Below are positions 1 to 10,771 of a stretch of DNA of 64,000 nucleotides, in pieces. A program made the position numbers and the translations under genes. The notes below the pieces were generated by a model. That model did not search any database. It was not told the DNA's origin and was given only the letters and a program-made list of their open reading frames with translations. Location: contig FJOG01000025.1 in assembly GCA_900073065.1 (NCBI GenBank), positions 248,001 to 312,000 on the forward strand, read 5' to 3'. The first letter of the stretch is position 1. Every line of letters starts with the position of its first letter. This DNA comes from Phialocephala subalpina. Its lineage: Eukaryota; Ascomycota; Leotiomycetes; Helotiales; Mollisiaceae.

Positions 1-62
1 TCTATCCCTCACTCCTAAGCAATGCAAAATCCAATCTAGAAGAAGCCAGACACAGTTCAAAG

Positions 63-2728
63 CTAGAACTTCTCCATCAGGTTCATCCTGACAGTCCACA
101 TTCGAGCCCGTTTCCCGAAAATATACATGGGAATGGTGAACGACATAAAAATGAGCTGAATAACGCCGAGCCAAATGAAGACCTTCTTGGAGCCATCGGT
201 CTCAAGCCACTTCGCGAAGAACAAACTGAATACCAATCCGTGGAAGATATTCTTACTGAAGTTGAGGGTGACCAAGGCTTCACCAGCATATTGGCGGTAG
301 CTGTCAACACAGAAAGTGATGGCTGTCGTGGAGCCCAACGAGCAGCCGAAAGAAATAATGCCGAAAAATATTGCGGTGACGATCCAAGCGTCGTGTACTT
401 GGGCAGACCAACCGAAACCCATGAGACCGATGACAGTGGTGACAGCTACAGGGGCAGCCATTACCAGGCGAAATTCTGGCTCATAGAGACCTCCATTTCG
501 CCTGGACATGGCCTTGACGATAATGTCGCTGACTTTGCCAGCAACTGCTGTTCCGAGGACGCCTCCAATGAAAGGAGACAAGTAGATGAGACCGGTCGAT
601 AAAGCCGAGAAATTATAGGTTGATCGAGTGCGGTAGATAACAGCAACGGACTCGGACAAGACGATCAGCCAACCGACAGCGCAAGAATAGACAACAGCAG
701 ACCAGAGGACGGCGGGATAGGCGAAAAGAATAAAAGGCCGGATTGCCACGCGAATCCATTTGTCGTAGTTCAATCGACCTTGGAATGGCTTCAATTGTTG
801 GACAAAAGTTTGAGGTGGAGCTTGTCTGAGGTGAGCGATGTAAGGTGCAACAGGTTTAGTAGGTAAAGTTGATCCGACGTGATCAGGTGCTGGAGAGGAT
901 ACGCCATCATTGTTCATATTATTGTGGCCTGCTTGAATATAGTCTGTAGAGTTCTTCTCTACATCTCTGTACCATGGAGAGTTGAAATTGTGCAAGGCTG
1001 GTGTCGGAGGAGCGTTACCAGATGGTTGAACCATACCGGCCCATTCATGTGCTGGATCAGGGGTATGGGCGGCATCCATTGGATTCACAGTCGTATCTGT
1101 GGAGGGAGTGATAGGTTCATTAGGTGTCCTGCTCGCACCATCGTGCGAAACTCTGTTTTCGGCAGCAAATCCGACATGGAGATCGCGGTGAGGTTGAGCA
1201 CCACTAGCTAGTACGGCCTTCTTTGGTGTGGTGGGACTTCCATGGTCAGCGGCAGCATCCTTCTCGAGAACTTCTTCGTCTTGGTTTCCTTCAACTTCTT
1301 TTTCAGGCTCCTGGTGTGCCGTTTTGTGAGAGCTACGACTTGAGAACAGTGTAAGATTATGCCAAGATCCATGGTGTTTTGATGCTCTTCGGCTCTTCGG
1401 GACTGGTGTTCTATCCCAGAACGATTCTGGCACGAACAGGAAGAGGAGACAGCCACAAAACCCAACTACCATAGCAACGATCCTGTTGCAAGTCAGTCGT
1501 TGAATGCCCCAAATCTGATAGCAGTGATAGGAGATTGAAAACTTACCAAAACACCCATCTCCAACTCAATGATTGGATAATGGCAGCACTGACTAGTGGA
1601 ACCAAATTCTTGCCTCCGAGAAGCAGTAAAGTGTAGATGCCAATCCGGTAGGCTCGTTCATGCAAGAAAAAGATCTCAGCGATCGTAGCGGATGGCAAAC
1701 ATTCGACGGGACTAACAGAGATACCTTGGAAGATTCTTGCCACGAGAAGAGAGTTGTAGCTTGGCGATACAGCACACCAGACGGATGCCACGATGAAGAT
1801 GATCGCGCTCACAAGATAGACAGGCCGCTTTCCGTAGAGGATAGCCGTTGGAGAAGTGACTACACTACCTACTCCAAGGCCCATCATGTAGCTATTTCGG
1901 AATTAGTTTACATCTTTTGTAAGTTTCGAGAGTGCAGATGCATGTCCTAGGAGTGCATTTCGAGCTGAAGTGCGGATGGAGCAACTACTGCTGAGACAAT
2001 ATGAAAAGGGTAATGATTATCCGAGACTTTTGACACTTACAGTCCAGTAGTTAGTGCGACCTTTGGTGTTGTGACATTGTAAGTTGCTGCCACATTCGTG
2101 AACCCAGCAGCCAGAATCGGCGTCATACCACCTCCGACTGCCATCTAATCAGCACTGAAATTTCAAGTTTTGGAGGAAAGATTTTGAGCTGGGAGCTGGC
2201 AAAAAGGAAATAAGACGTACCCATGCAGTACAAGCCAAGTGACAATAGCGCTGCGTCTCTCCTCCATGTAGGCCAATTCAAAGGATCATTGTGTGTATCT
2301 TCTGGTTGAGGTTCAAGTATGATCGCACCATCTGCGGTCTTCTTCTTCCCTTCGCCATGTTTGGATTGCCGCCTGCTGATAACTGGTGCCGCTGGTAAAG
2401 AGGAAGCAGATGTTCTTGCTGGTGCATTTCGAAGGCCCAAAGGTTCGTTGCGGTTTCCAGTCAGGAGAAGAACGGAGCCTGTAGAGACCCAAGTTAGCCT
2501 GGCCCAGACAGTTAGGAGAGCCATGTGCAAACACGTACCAGGCACTTCGTGAGTAGTGGGGTCATTCAACACTCCCATGCTCCATTTTGTAGGCCTGCCC
2601 TTATCCTCAGACTCCTCACTGGCTTCATCGTTGGCATTGGAGGCAGAATTTCGAGCAAAGAACGAGCGGGGTCGTTCAGAGGAGGGAGTCAACAACGAAG
2701 GCCTCTCATGTTCTGCGTCGGCTTGCAT
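63..2728 (-). CDS. MFS transporter, 12-TM DHA-like
   Basis: Predicted plasma- or vacuolar-membrane major facilitator of 769 aa that moves small solutes or drugs by proton exchange; the substrate cannot be told. Five exons join in phase: 2728-2539, 2478-2221, 2137-2041, 1891-1547, 1482-63. The first ~110 residues are hydrophilic and contain the short stretch VPGSVLLL, followed by DPLNWPTWRRD, the usual entry into TM1 in fungal MFS proteins. TM2-TM5 carry the YGKRPVYL and RIFQGISVSP signatures (loop 2-3 and TM4). A cytosolic loop of about 200 residues rich in Pro, Ser, Thr and Glu separates TM6 (ending FLFVPESFWDRTP) from TM7. The second half has six more membrane helices and ends MNLMEKF. The next gene is divergent. 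Family is clear from architecture; HOL1-like or DHA1 subgroup is only an impression. Confidence 0.85.
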
Positions 2729-3445
2729 ATTGTAGGATGTCGAATTTGAAGTGGAAGAAGCTCCTTTTTAGCAACTGCTTTTAGGAAAGCTTCGTTCCTC
2801 GAGGGCCCTCAAAATTTGCAGGCTCCCTGGAAGAGAAGGTAGGAAGCTTGCTAGGACGGTGGTTTGTATGATTTAATAGGAATGATGAACGGTGACATGT
2901 AACTTTAATACGTGTATTTGAGTCGCGTGGTTGAGTAGGAGATGGATGGTGACCTCATGCTGATCCGAGACGTGTTTATGACATGCAAGTCAAAGTCTAT
3001 AAGTGTATGAACAAGAAGGGAAGGGCCTACAAGACATTGAGAATTGTATCTGGGGAAGGCGGGCCAAACTGCGACTGCCTCGCTGCTTATCGTGGGCGGT
3101 GAGACTGTGATTATCGCCGCGGGCGCTCCACAAAAGAATGTCTGAACGCAAGGAGACGTAAGAAAGAACAAATCGAGTAAGTCGAGTAAGAAATACACAA
3201 GATGACTCTATAAATTCACCTCTAAACGCCAAGGGAAGGGTCTCGTGCCTACAACATTGAGGAGATCTATCATCTGATCTCGGATATCATGGAACCGCAA
3301 GACATGCAGGTCGCAGATACGCGCAGTGACGCCATTTACATGCGAAGCGGCTTGGCATCAAAGCTTGAGAGAGTTGTTTGGACACGAGAAACGAAGAGCG
3401 CGAAACAACACACTCAGTTCAACATCCTCACCGACAACGCTGCAG
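2729..3445. promoter_or_regulatory. Divergent intergenic region, MFS / thioredoxin-like
   Basis: About 0.7 kb between the start codons of two divergent genes, so it must hold both promoters. I see no recognisable operator and no convincing coding sequence. The short reading frames in it have no domain signature. Confidence 0.4.
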
Positions 3446-4121
3446 ATGCTCAACATGCTCACAAGACCTGTGTCACGGTTCTATAAATTGCCCATTGGGG
3501 CCAGATTCTCGGTCGTGGTCCTGACTCGCCAGTTCTCGACCAGTCAGGAGAAGAAGGCCAGCAACCAAATCTATACCCCGTGGGTTCCCCAGCTGAATGG
3601 CGCCTGTCAATGTTCCAAGGTGACACCGGGGCATTGAACCTCGATTATGCATGCGACCCCAAGATCTATTGCTGACGAATAATAGTGTACGCCGGCCTGA
3701 TGAGTTTCAAACTTACTTGCTGCTCTCCACGTCTGCCCGAAAGCCTCTATTGACATTTTGGACGGCCTCTTATTGCGGTACTTGCAAAGCTGTATCCCCT
3801 ATCCTGCAAGGGCTCATTACATCGGGTGTTGGTGAGGCTGAAGGCGGAGTCTCTTTCTGCGAGATCGAGTACGATTCACCGGACATTATGAGTAGCGATC
3901 TTGGATACACCTACATGATTTCCTCAATGCCGACTCTCCTGAGTTTTGATCGAGGAGAAGCACAATCCGGTACCAAAGTCACAGACCCAAAGCAGATGAA
4001 AGACAAAGAGTGGTTGAAGGAATGGATTAAAACCGAGGCAAGAAGACAAGGCGGCGGAGGAGCGGGCTCGGGAACCTTCGGAACAGGTCTTTTTGGAGGG
4101 CTTTTTGGGAACACGAAATGA
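3446..4121 (+). CDS. Mitochondrial thioredoxin-like protein
   Basis: A 189-aa thioredoxin-fold protein. Exons 3446-3579 and 3686-4121 join across a GT-AG intron with a phase-2 junction. The start chosen opens MLNMLTRPVSRFYK and runs into RQFSTS, a basic, Arg-rich stretch with the look of a mitochondrial presequence and an R-x-F-S cleavage site; upstream ATGs lack this. The thioredoxin core begins PLLTFWTASYCGTCKAVSP, with redox centre CGTC in place of the usual CGPC, and continues with a conserved-looking beta strand FCEIEYDSPD and a cis-Pro loop SSMPTLLSF. The C-terminus is Gly-rich (GGGGAGSGTFGTG), which is unusual. Role inferred: thiol-disulfide exchange in mitochondria; the specific partner is unknown. 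It converges on the mutarotase-like gene with only 131 bp between stops. Confidence 0.8.
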
Positions 4122-4252
4122 GCTGCATTTCTTGCATTATTCGTCTCTCTCATACATTCATAAAGCCTAGCCTGGCTCCGGTCCTCAATCGATGATTCTC
4201 TGTCCCGGCCCGGCCCGGCCCTCCGATGTCCAATATCCAATGTCCCAGCCGC

Positions 4253-5085
4253 TCAAGGACAGTAGAAAACTTCCTCCACACCTTTCCACCATGCAGGTTC
4301 TCCATCGTGGCTACTCTTTGCCCCTGGAACAAAAGATTCTTGCATGCTGTCGGTCATCTTCCACTAAGCCACATCTTCAAGTTAGTGTACTTCTTTCAGA
4401 CAACATGGGGGGCTTCTTAGGGCTTCAATGCCTGCTTCTAGGGGCTGCATCGAGTAGAGTAGAATTCGTGAAAACTAGAGGGGAAAAATAGCTAAGGAGA
4501 AGTCAAACTTACCCATTCTTGGACCTTGGGATTGTCTCTCATGCGTTCCACTACAGACCACGAATGTCAGTACCCACTTCATCCACTTTTGGGGATTTGC
4601 AAAAGATCGGTGAGCGGAAGTGTATTCTTCCGTCTATGAAGAAGAGAGCGACGGGATGATCTAGGAGAGGATTCTTACTGTCTCCTGCCCAGTTGTAACC
4701 AACATATTTGAAGGATGCGAATAGGATGCCCGTTTCTGGATCATGGAAAATCGAGTCTGCAAGCAAGCGCATTAGCACCGTAGGTTGGAAAGCAGAGAGG
4801 GTTGTTATGCGCCTCGTCGACGCATTACAGAAGGAATATAGAGCAGGTTGGAAAGAAATGGGTGTACTCGCAGTCCTCAATATTACACTCCTTGATCTGC
4901 TTCAACACTTCAGGCCACACCTTCGCATGACACGCCTTGTACTCTTCTACTCTCTCCTTCCTCAGCTTAACAATCTGCGCAACCCTCTTCCCTTGGTTCT
5001 TCAACCTATAATTCGGTTTCGACACCGACGGGATCTGGGTCGCAGACGGACTCGCCGGGTTCGAGGAACTGGTACCAGACCACAT
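4253..5085 (-). CDS. L-rhamnose mutarotase-family protein (RhaM/DUF718)
   Basis: A 146-aa protein of the RhaM-type fold (dimeric alpha-beta barrel), which in bacteria interconverts alpha and beta anomers of L-rhamnose. Exons: 5085-4872, 4756-4679, 4550-4513, 4363-4253. After a ~30-residue leader the sequence reads RVAQIVKLRKERVEEYKACH, then AKVWPEVLKQIKECNIEDYS, IFHDPETGILFASFKYVGYN, MERMRDNPKVQEWWKMTDSM and QESFVPGA, the order of conserved blocks in this family. Only a GC-AG intron after exon 1 restores the expected NIEDYSIFHDPE block; the other two introns are GT-AG. No other rhamnose genes lie nearby, so substrate in vivo is inferred from the family alone. Confidence 0.85.
4757..4871 (-). 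other. GC-AG intron in the rhaM-like gene
   Basis: The 115-nt intron begins GCGAGT and ends TTGCAG on the minus strand. The nearest GT donor, 2 nt further in, puts exon 2 out of frame; the GC donor gives the junction GAC-T|AC-TCG and the family-typical residues D-Y-S. GC donors are a known minority class of U2 introns. Flanking match to the donor consensus is imperfect. Confidence 0.65.
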
Positions 5086-8000
5086 AATTCTCTATCCCAC
5101 AGCTTCTTAATATAAAAATCCGCAAAGAAACAACGTGTTATGCCGCCTAAACGTAGCTGATCAACGTTCCTCAACTGTCAAATCCACCTCGAGCAATCGT
5201 GTGGTCAATTCGTGATGTTGAGGGACGTGCAAGTGCGGGGTCAACAGCTCGTGCAACAGAAGCTTCAATTGCCTTTCCTCGAACCTGAAACTCTCTGGCA
5301 AAATAGCCAAACACTCTTACAACACAATCTGAAGCACAAGAAACGTGAGAAACTCCAAACGATAAAGAATTGGGATGAAAGTTTGTCGACAAATCCAAGC
5401 TGCGTGGAGATTCATAAGCTCGAGCTCAGTTAGCTTCGGTGGGCCGCCTTGACCCGCGCTTCCTGTTGCTTTTTAGAGAGAGGTGGTGATTTTATCCGGT
5501 GGGGATGCACGTCATTGCCTATGGCACCTCCCGTTGGTGGCATTCTGCGAGATCTCCGAGAGGCGCGCATATGAGGAGGCACAAAGAAAATAGGAGAGCA
5601 CATGCAGAATCGGCCGGCTATTTCACATGGCAGCTCCAATCGATGCCCAATTCCTTTTTTTTCAGCGACCTCGGAAATAGTTGAGGCTGTTGTTCAGAAA
5701 AGGTTCCCACTCTTGCAAGACTCCAAGAGATCGTCGAGCTTGGTTTGAGAGTCTTTGGGTTTGATCACTTGCTCGACATGATTGAGGGAGTTCCTACGAT
5801 AAAATCATAATGCTCCACCAGCTCCTTCGAGAAAGCTGCATTTATATCTCTTTCTCCCCTTCTCGAACTGCTGCTTGAATTAAGTTATCATGTAACAGAA
5901 CCAGAGAACTTTAACCTGGCCAAATCATTTGCGTCTCTTTTTCTCCCCTTTACTACACCTGTAGTAGGATACACGCTTTGCATATCTGGACTCTACTTGC
6001 CAAGTCGTTATCGAAATGTATTTTCCAAATTCGCAGTCTGTACAAGTATAAATCATTTCAATGCGGGGAGTGATACTCTCGTGTTCTCGGGTTCAAGTCC
6101 TGAATGTCTCCTTATTTCAAGGACTCTGGTGTGTCGCTCTTGTCTATCTGTTTTTCACCATGATATCAAGTCTGACGATGGAGACTTCGGGGAAGTCCGC
6201 GACGATCTCAAAATCTTATCATTGCTGGGTGCGAGACGAGAAGAATGTAAACAAACCCTTCCCTCTTCTCGCTAAAGATCCCATTATCCCCAAATCATCG
6301 GACATTCACAAAGTTTTGTTGCACGTCTCTATTCGCAGATTTTGGATCTCAGCTTGGCGGAGGTTGGAAAAGTGAATCAACGCTATCGTCGCCGCCACAC
6401 CACAACTATAAAGGCGGGCCATTACCCGAGTGATAAAAAGCTTCGTGGGGATGGTTAGATCCTCAAATTGCAAGGGCTAGATGCATGGAATTTTTGTTGT
6501 TGAGATATTGATGAAATTGGGCTCGATCTCGTGGTTGCACATAGGCTTGTTGCAGAAATTTGGACCGAAGGTGAGCGCGAGAATTTCCCGCTCGTCCAGA
6601 CTGTCACTGTATCTGAACTCACACGCCCATTCTATGGAAGGAGCCCTGGCCTACTTTCGGCATCGATTTCTCCCAGTTTCAACACATCGGCTTCGTCCAA
6701 CAACACTCCTGCGGTGTCACTTGGACTCACGGACAAAGAGTCCTCCGGGCTTGCCAAGGAAGGTACCACAATTTACAATCCCGTTCTGAGATCACGAAGA
6801 ATGTTTACATGTTGAACTTGTAAGTTGTACGACTCGTCTACCTCTCTCTCTCTCTCTCTCTCTCTCTCGTGCTGTTCCATTTGTCCAACAAGATAATCTT
6901 CAACGACTTCAGTACTATGCCAAACAACCCAACTCAGCAATTGTCATCTCCGGCATCGGCTTTGCTGCCGATCTTCGAGATCTTTTGCGGACTCTGCAAA
7001 CCTGTAGCAATGAATGCACTCCTCTCCTAATGTACGGGGTGGTCAGTAAGGTTTCAGTTCCTCGCAACAGAGCAAGAGTTTGTTGGCAGCTTACCCATTT
7101 TCTTGGACTGGCCAGAGTTACGAGCGAACGATGATTTCGGTGACTTCCTTACACTATGCCAAGGCATTAACGCGATCAAAAGCTGATCGGGCAGTCGTGC
7201 TCGAACCTCCATGAGAACACTTACTTCAGAAATTTCCATAACTCGAGAGTTACGGTATCGGCAAATCGACCAATCCTCATCATCCAAACCTCGGTCACTC
7301 GATCAAACAACTTTGCTGGAAACACTCAACGAGCGTGAGTTAGAAGATCCTGAGTGGAGCTCTACGTTTGAGCGTTTTGAGGATTACCATGTAAACTTCA
7401 TGGACTCTGCTGTGTTGACCCAATACGAGGAAATGTGTTGCCAGCGCCCAGGCTATGCTTGCAAGAAAGAAGTTTGTATTGTAAGGTGTACTACTTGCTG
7501 CTTGGACTTTTCAGTAGCGGAAGTGTTCAACGGAACTTTTTTAAACCACGACCGCGACTCCACCAGGATATAAGCAAATGTCAAGAAGGTGCTAAACCAC
7601 AAAAAAGGAGGTCGAGAACTTGTCAATACCGGACACGCTCGATGAGTAAAAGGATTTGAGGCAACATCCCGAGCTGAAGCGATGCAAGGAGACCCCAGAA
7701 CAGAGCCACTCCCCTCACGCGGCTTGTGGTTGAAAGTTCTCAGCAACCTCCTATAAACGTAACAGGAAGGTAGGCAAGCAAGATGCGTCTATTCATTAAG
7801 CAGGACGGGAATCGAGACAATAGGGGAGCCATCTAAGTAGGAAGAAAATCAAATAAAAGGCTCGCGGTTTTCAGAAAAACGATATACTAAAGTAATAGAA
7901 AGTTAGGAGCATTGCCAAATCGAAGAGCATGACAGCCGAGTCCTTGAACTTTCAATATCCCTCCATTGCCGGAACAATCGCAGGTGCTTTGTTCTGTGCC

Positions 8001-8346
8001 GCTTGTCCATAACACCGGGACGTATATAGGGAGGTGAAGCAAGGGAGATTAAGCAAGCAAAGAGAATTTTGTATTTCTTGGTAAATGCTATACCACGCTG
8101 CACACGGACGCCGATGTATGCTTCCCATCCACGAATATGTAGAAAAACGACCTATCCGTAGATCCTGTGCCCAACACCCCCAGGAGAATAACATACATTC
8201 CAGGCATGGCACCGATACCCAAGCAACATCCTTCGAGTCCCCCCTTCGCAAGGATATGCAGAAACAGACATGATTAGAGAAAGGGGAGTATCCGGACCAG
8301 GACGACTTCTATGTAATGGTACAATAATAAACATGGTATTTGTTGA
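5086..8346. other. Long region with no recognisable gene
   Basis: About 3.3 kb between the mutarotase start and the Gdt1-like stop. Scattered short reading frames on the plus strand around 6531-6815, 6890-7040 and 7211-7573 have stretches that look protein-like in composition, but they lie in different frames, are broken by stops and show no domain I recognise. They could be a decayed gene, an undetected multi-exon gene, or chance. Nothing else stands out apart from the CT microsatellite. Confidence 0.4.
6842..6868. repeat. (CT)n microsatellite
   Basis: Perfect CT dinucleotide run of about 13 units inside the gene-poor 5-8.3 kb stretch. Confidence 0.95.
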
Positions 8347-10068
8347 TTAGCCCCAGTAAAATGCTTCGAATGCGTAGATCACGCCGAATACCAAGAACGC
8401 TATTGCGCCTCCTAAGGTAACTGTGAAATGTTAGTAACTGAACTCATGGATTTGATGGGCACAACATACCAACTCTCAAGCTCACTTTGCCGGCAATAGC
8501 GCGCCCACCAATAACGGCTACACCTGTACATGCAGCATGGCCACTAATAGCACCGCCAGTCACCCACCAGTAGTCCGAACCTGCCGCCATCGCAATGGTA
8601 GCAATCTGACTTCTATCGCCCCATTCCCCCAAGAAAGTCATGACAAAAGTCTGCACCCAAGCTGGACTGAGAAGCAGCCCAAGTAGGTTGTTGAGTCCTG
8701 CAATAACACCTTTCAAAGTCGAGCCGGAAGGTGATGGCGACCGTTCAGGGGACTCTGATGGACTTCGGGGAGGTGATGGTAATCGAGACCCTGATCTCGA
8801 CTTCCTCGTGCCCCTATTTCCCAAACCCATCTCAAGAGCGTATGGCGAGATTGACGAACGTCTTCGTCCTTGTTGACGTGCAAGGTGTTCCTTCTCCTCT
8901 AGTTCCATTTCCACTTCCTTCATTTCAGCACCAACGCCTTCCTCTGGGCTCATTGCTAGACCCTCTTTTAGCATGCGCCCGCCGAAGATCAGGAACAATG
9001 CCGCAGCAAGAAAGTTTGTGAATCGTTTAGGAATCAGTGTTGGTACTGCATGTCCGAGGACCGCAGATAAGACCGTCATAGTGATCAATGCAGAGAAAGC
9101 TGCAGAGAAGACCAAAAGTCTATCATGCTTCATGGCCATTAGAGCTGCAATGAGGAAGGTTTTGTCGCCAATTTCAGAGAACAAAATCATGGTGAGAGAA
9201 AGTAGGAAGGAGTGGAGAGGCTGGATGAGGCCATCGTTGCCCTCGTCTCCTGGCAGATCGTATTTTGGCGAGGTTTTCGAATCCGGCTTCGAAATATCAA
9301 GGTGGTCCTTGTTGGCAGAGTCTGGAAGAGGATGTGGGAGGTTGTTCGGCTTATTGGGGAGGTCATTAGGTTTCTGCATGGGTTAGCAGGTAGCTTGGAA
9401 ATAGTTCTTCTGTAACATACCTCGAGTCCACCAAGTCCTTCTCCAGCATCATCGTCGTGACTATCTGCATCCTTCGACTTAGTCTTCTCACTCTTCTCAT
9501 TTTTGATCTTCGTTTGTTCGCTGTGAGGCAGTGGAGGCGCCTCTTTCGGCGAGTCCGGCTTCTTCTCCAGCTTCTCTCCGGTCTGTCCCTCTTGTGCCTT
9601 GCGTGCCTTGTCTTTCTCACTGACACCGCCCTCAGTCCCAGTCGTCCCTTCTTTCGGCAATTGTCTATGAGGATCGTCCATCACACCGTCATTGACAGCT
9701 GGTATCTTGGTTCCGTCCGGTGCGACCATCTTTGTATCTTCCTTCGCTACAACCAATTCTCCATCTTCTGATTTGGTCTTCTTCGAATCTTTCTTAGAAT
9801 CTTTCGTATCCTTCTCCGAACCTACGAATGGGCCGGCATGTGGTTTTCCATCTTTGCCATCAACGGGCGCGTCTTTCGTCCCTACATCATACTTGGCCTT
9901 CGTGAGGTCGACTATCGGCGATGGATTGGGATCTATCCTTGTGTCCCGAGGTTGCGTGTTCTTGCTCAGTGTCGATTGTATGTTGTCTTGCGCAGCGGCC
10001 GAAATAGCTGTCGCCAACGATGGCAGAAGGAGAAGCAAGAGCGGTGCGGGGCGCCTTCGGAACTTCAT
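8347..10068 (-). CDS. Gdt1/TMEM165-family cation/H+ exchanger (UPF0016)
   Basis: A 538-aa Golgi-type membrane protein of the UPF0016 family; characterised members (yeast Gdt1, human TMEM165) move Ca2+ and Mn2+ against protons to feed Golgi glycosylation and calcium balance. Exons 10068-9421, 9373-8470, 8411-8347. A signal peptide (PAPLLLLLLPSLATAISA) opens the protein. Two copies of the family motif E-x-G-D-K/R-T/S are present: EIGDKT in the first membrane block and EWGDRS in the second, about 145 residues apart, divided by a hydrophilic Ser/Arg/Pro-rich loop. The protein is nearly twice the length of yeast Gdt1 (280 aa); the excess is a ~230-residue Lys/Asp/Glu-rich segment behind the signal peptide, containing runs such as KDTKDSKKDSKK. 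Ends FYWG. The next gene is divergent. Confidence 0.92.
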
Positions 10069-10771
10069 TGTATAATATAGTTCTGATCGTGCTTCGTGGG
10101 CAGAAGGAGCTTGCGATGATCCTGATGAGGAGGGAGATCTGCGAGAGCAGACGAGGTAATGGTAAGGGCGATTCTTATGACGTGGCTATTCGTGCTTAGG
10201 AACAATGGAACAAGATGGCCAGATCACAAGAAGGTGAGGAAGGAGCGTGAAGAAGGTGTGAAAGCAAGAAGATGTTGGTAAAGATCGAATTATTTTTATG
10301 GATTGGAGATTTGCTCTCAGAAGGGGTAGGAGAAGGCAGGCCTAGATCACTGGATTTCCCCTACGGCGGACCAATTTTTAGCTCTTATGCGGCTACAAGG
10401 GGTTAGGTATTCCTGGTAAGGGGCGTGAAGTGAACTGATGCCTGAGGAAATATGAAAAAACGAAAATAATTGGGACAATCATGAGGCTGAGATTGTTCGT
10501 ATGGGATTTGAATCATATCGTTTTTATATTTCCTATTGCACTGCTTGAACGTGATGGAAAGAGCTTCATCAATTGCGTCTAAATTTGGAAAGTGCCAAGG
10601 ATGACGAGCAGGGATATTGAATCACGTGTTGTGGAGTACGTATCGCGCTTGCGAATGGGGTACGCCACAACAAAGCATCGCGTCGCATCGCATCTCATTT
10701 CAATCAACAAGTGACTACCTGCAGTCTTTGAAACGGCACCAATTAAGGAACAAACATCGCCGGATGTAACG
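10069..10771. promoter_or_regulatory. Divergent intergenic region, Gdt1-like / telobox gene
   Basis: About 0.7 kb between two start codons of opposite genes, expected to carry both promoters. Purine-rich tracts follow the Gdt1 start; no specific binding site can be named. Confidence 0.4.

Noticed and set aside
6040..6115. Possible tRNA from a B-box-like GGTTCAAGTCC
   Set aside because: No matching A box and no acceptor stem can be paired.
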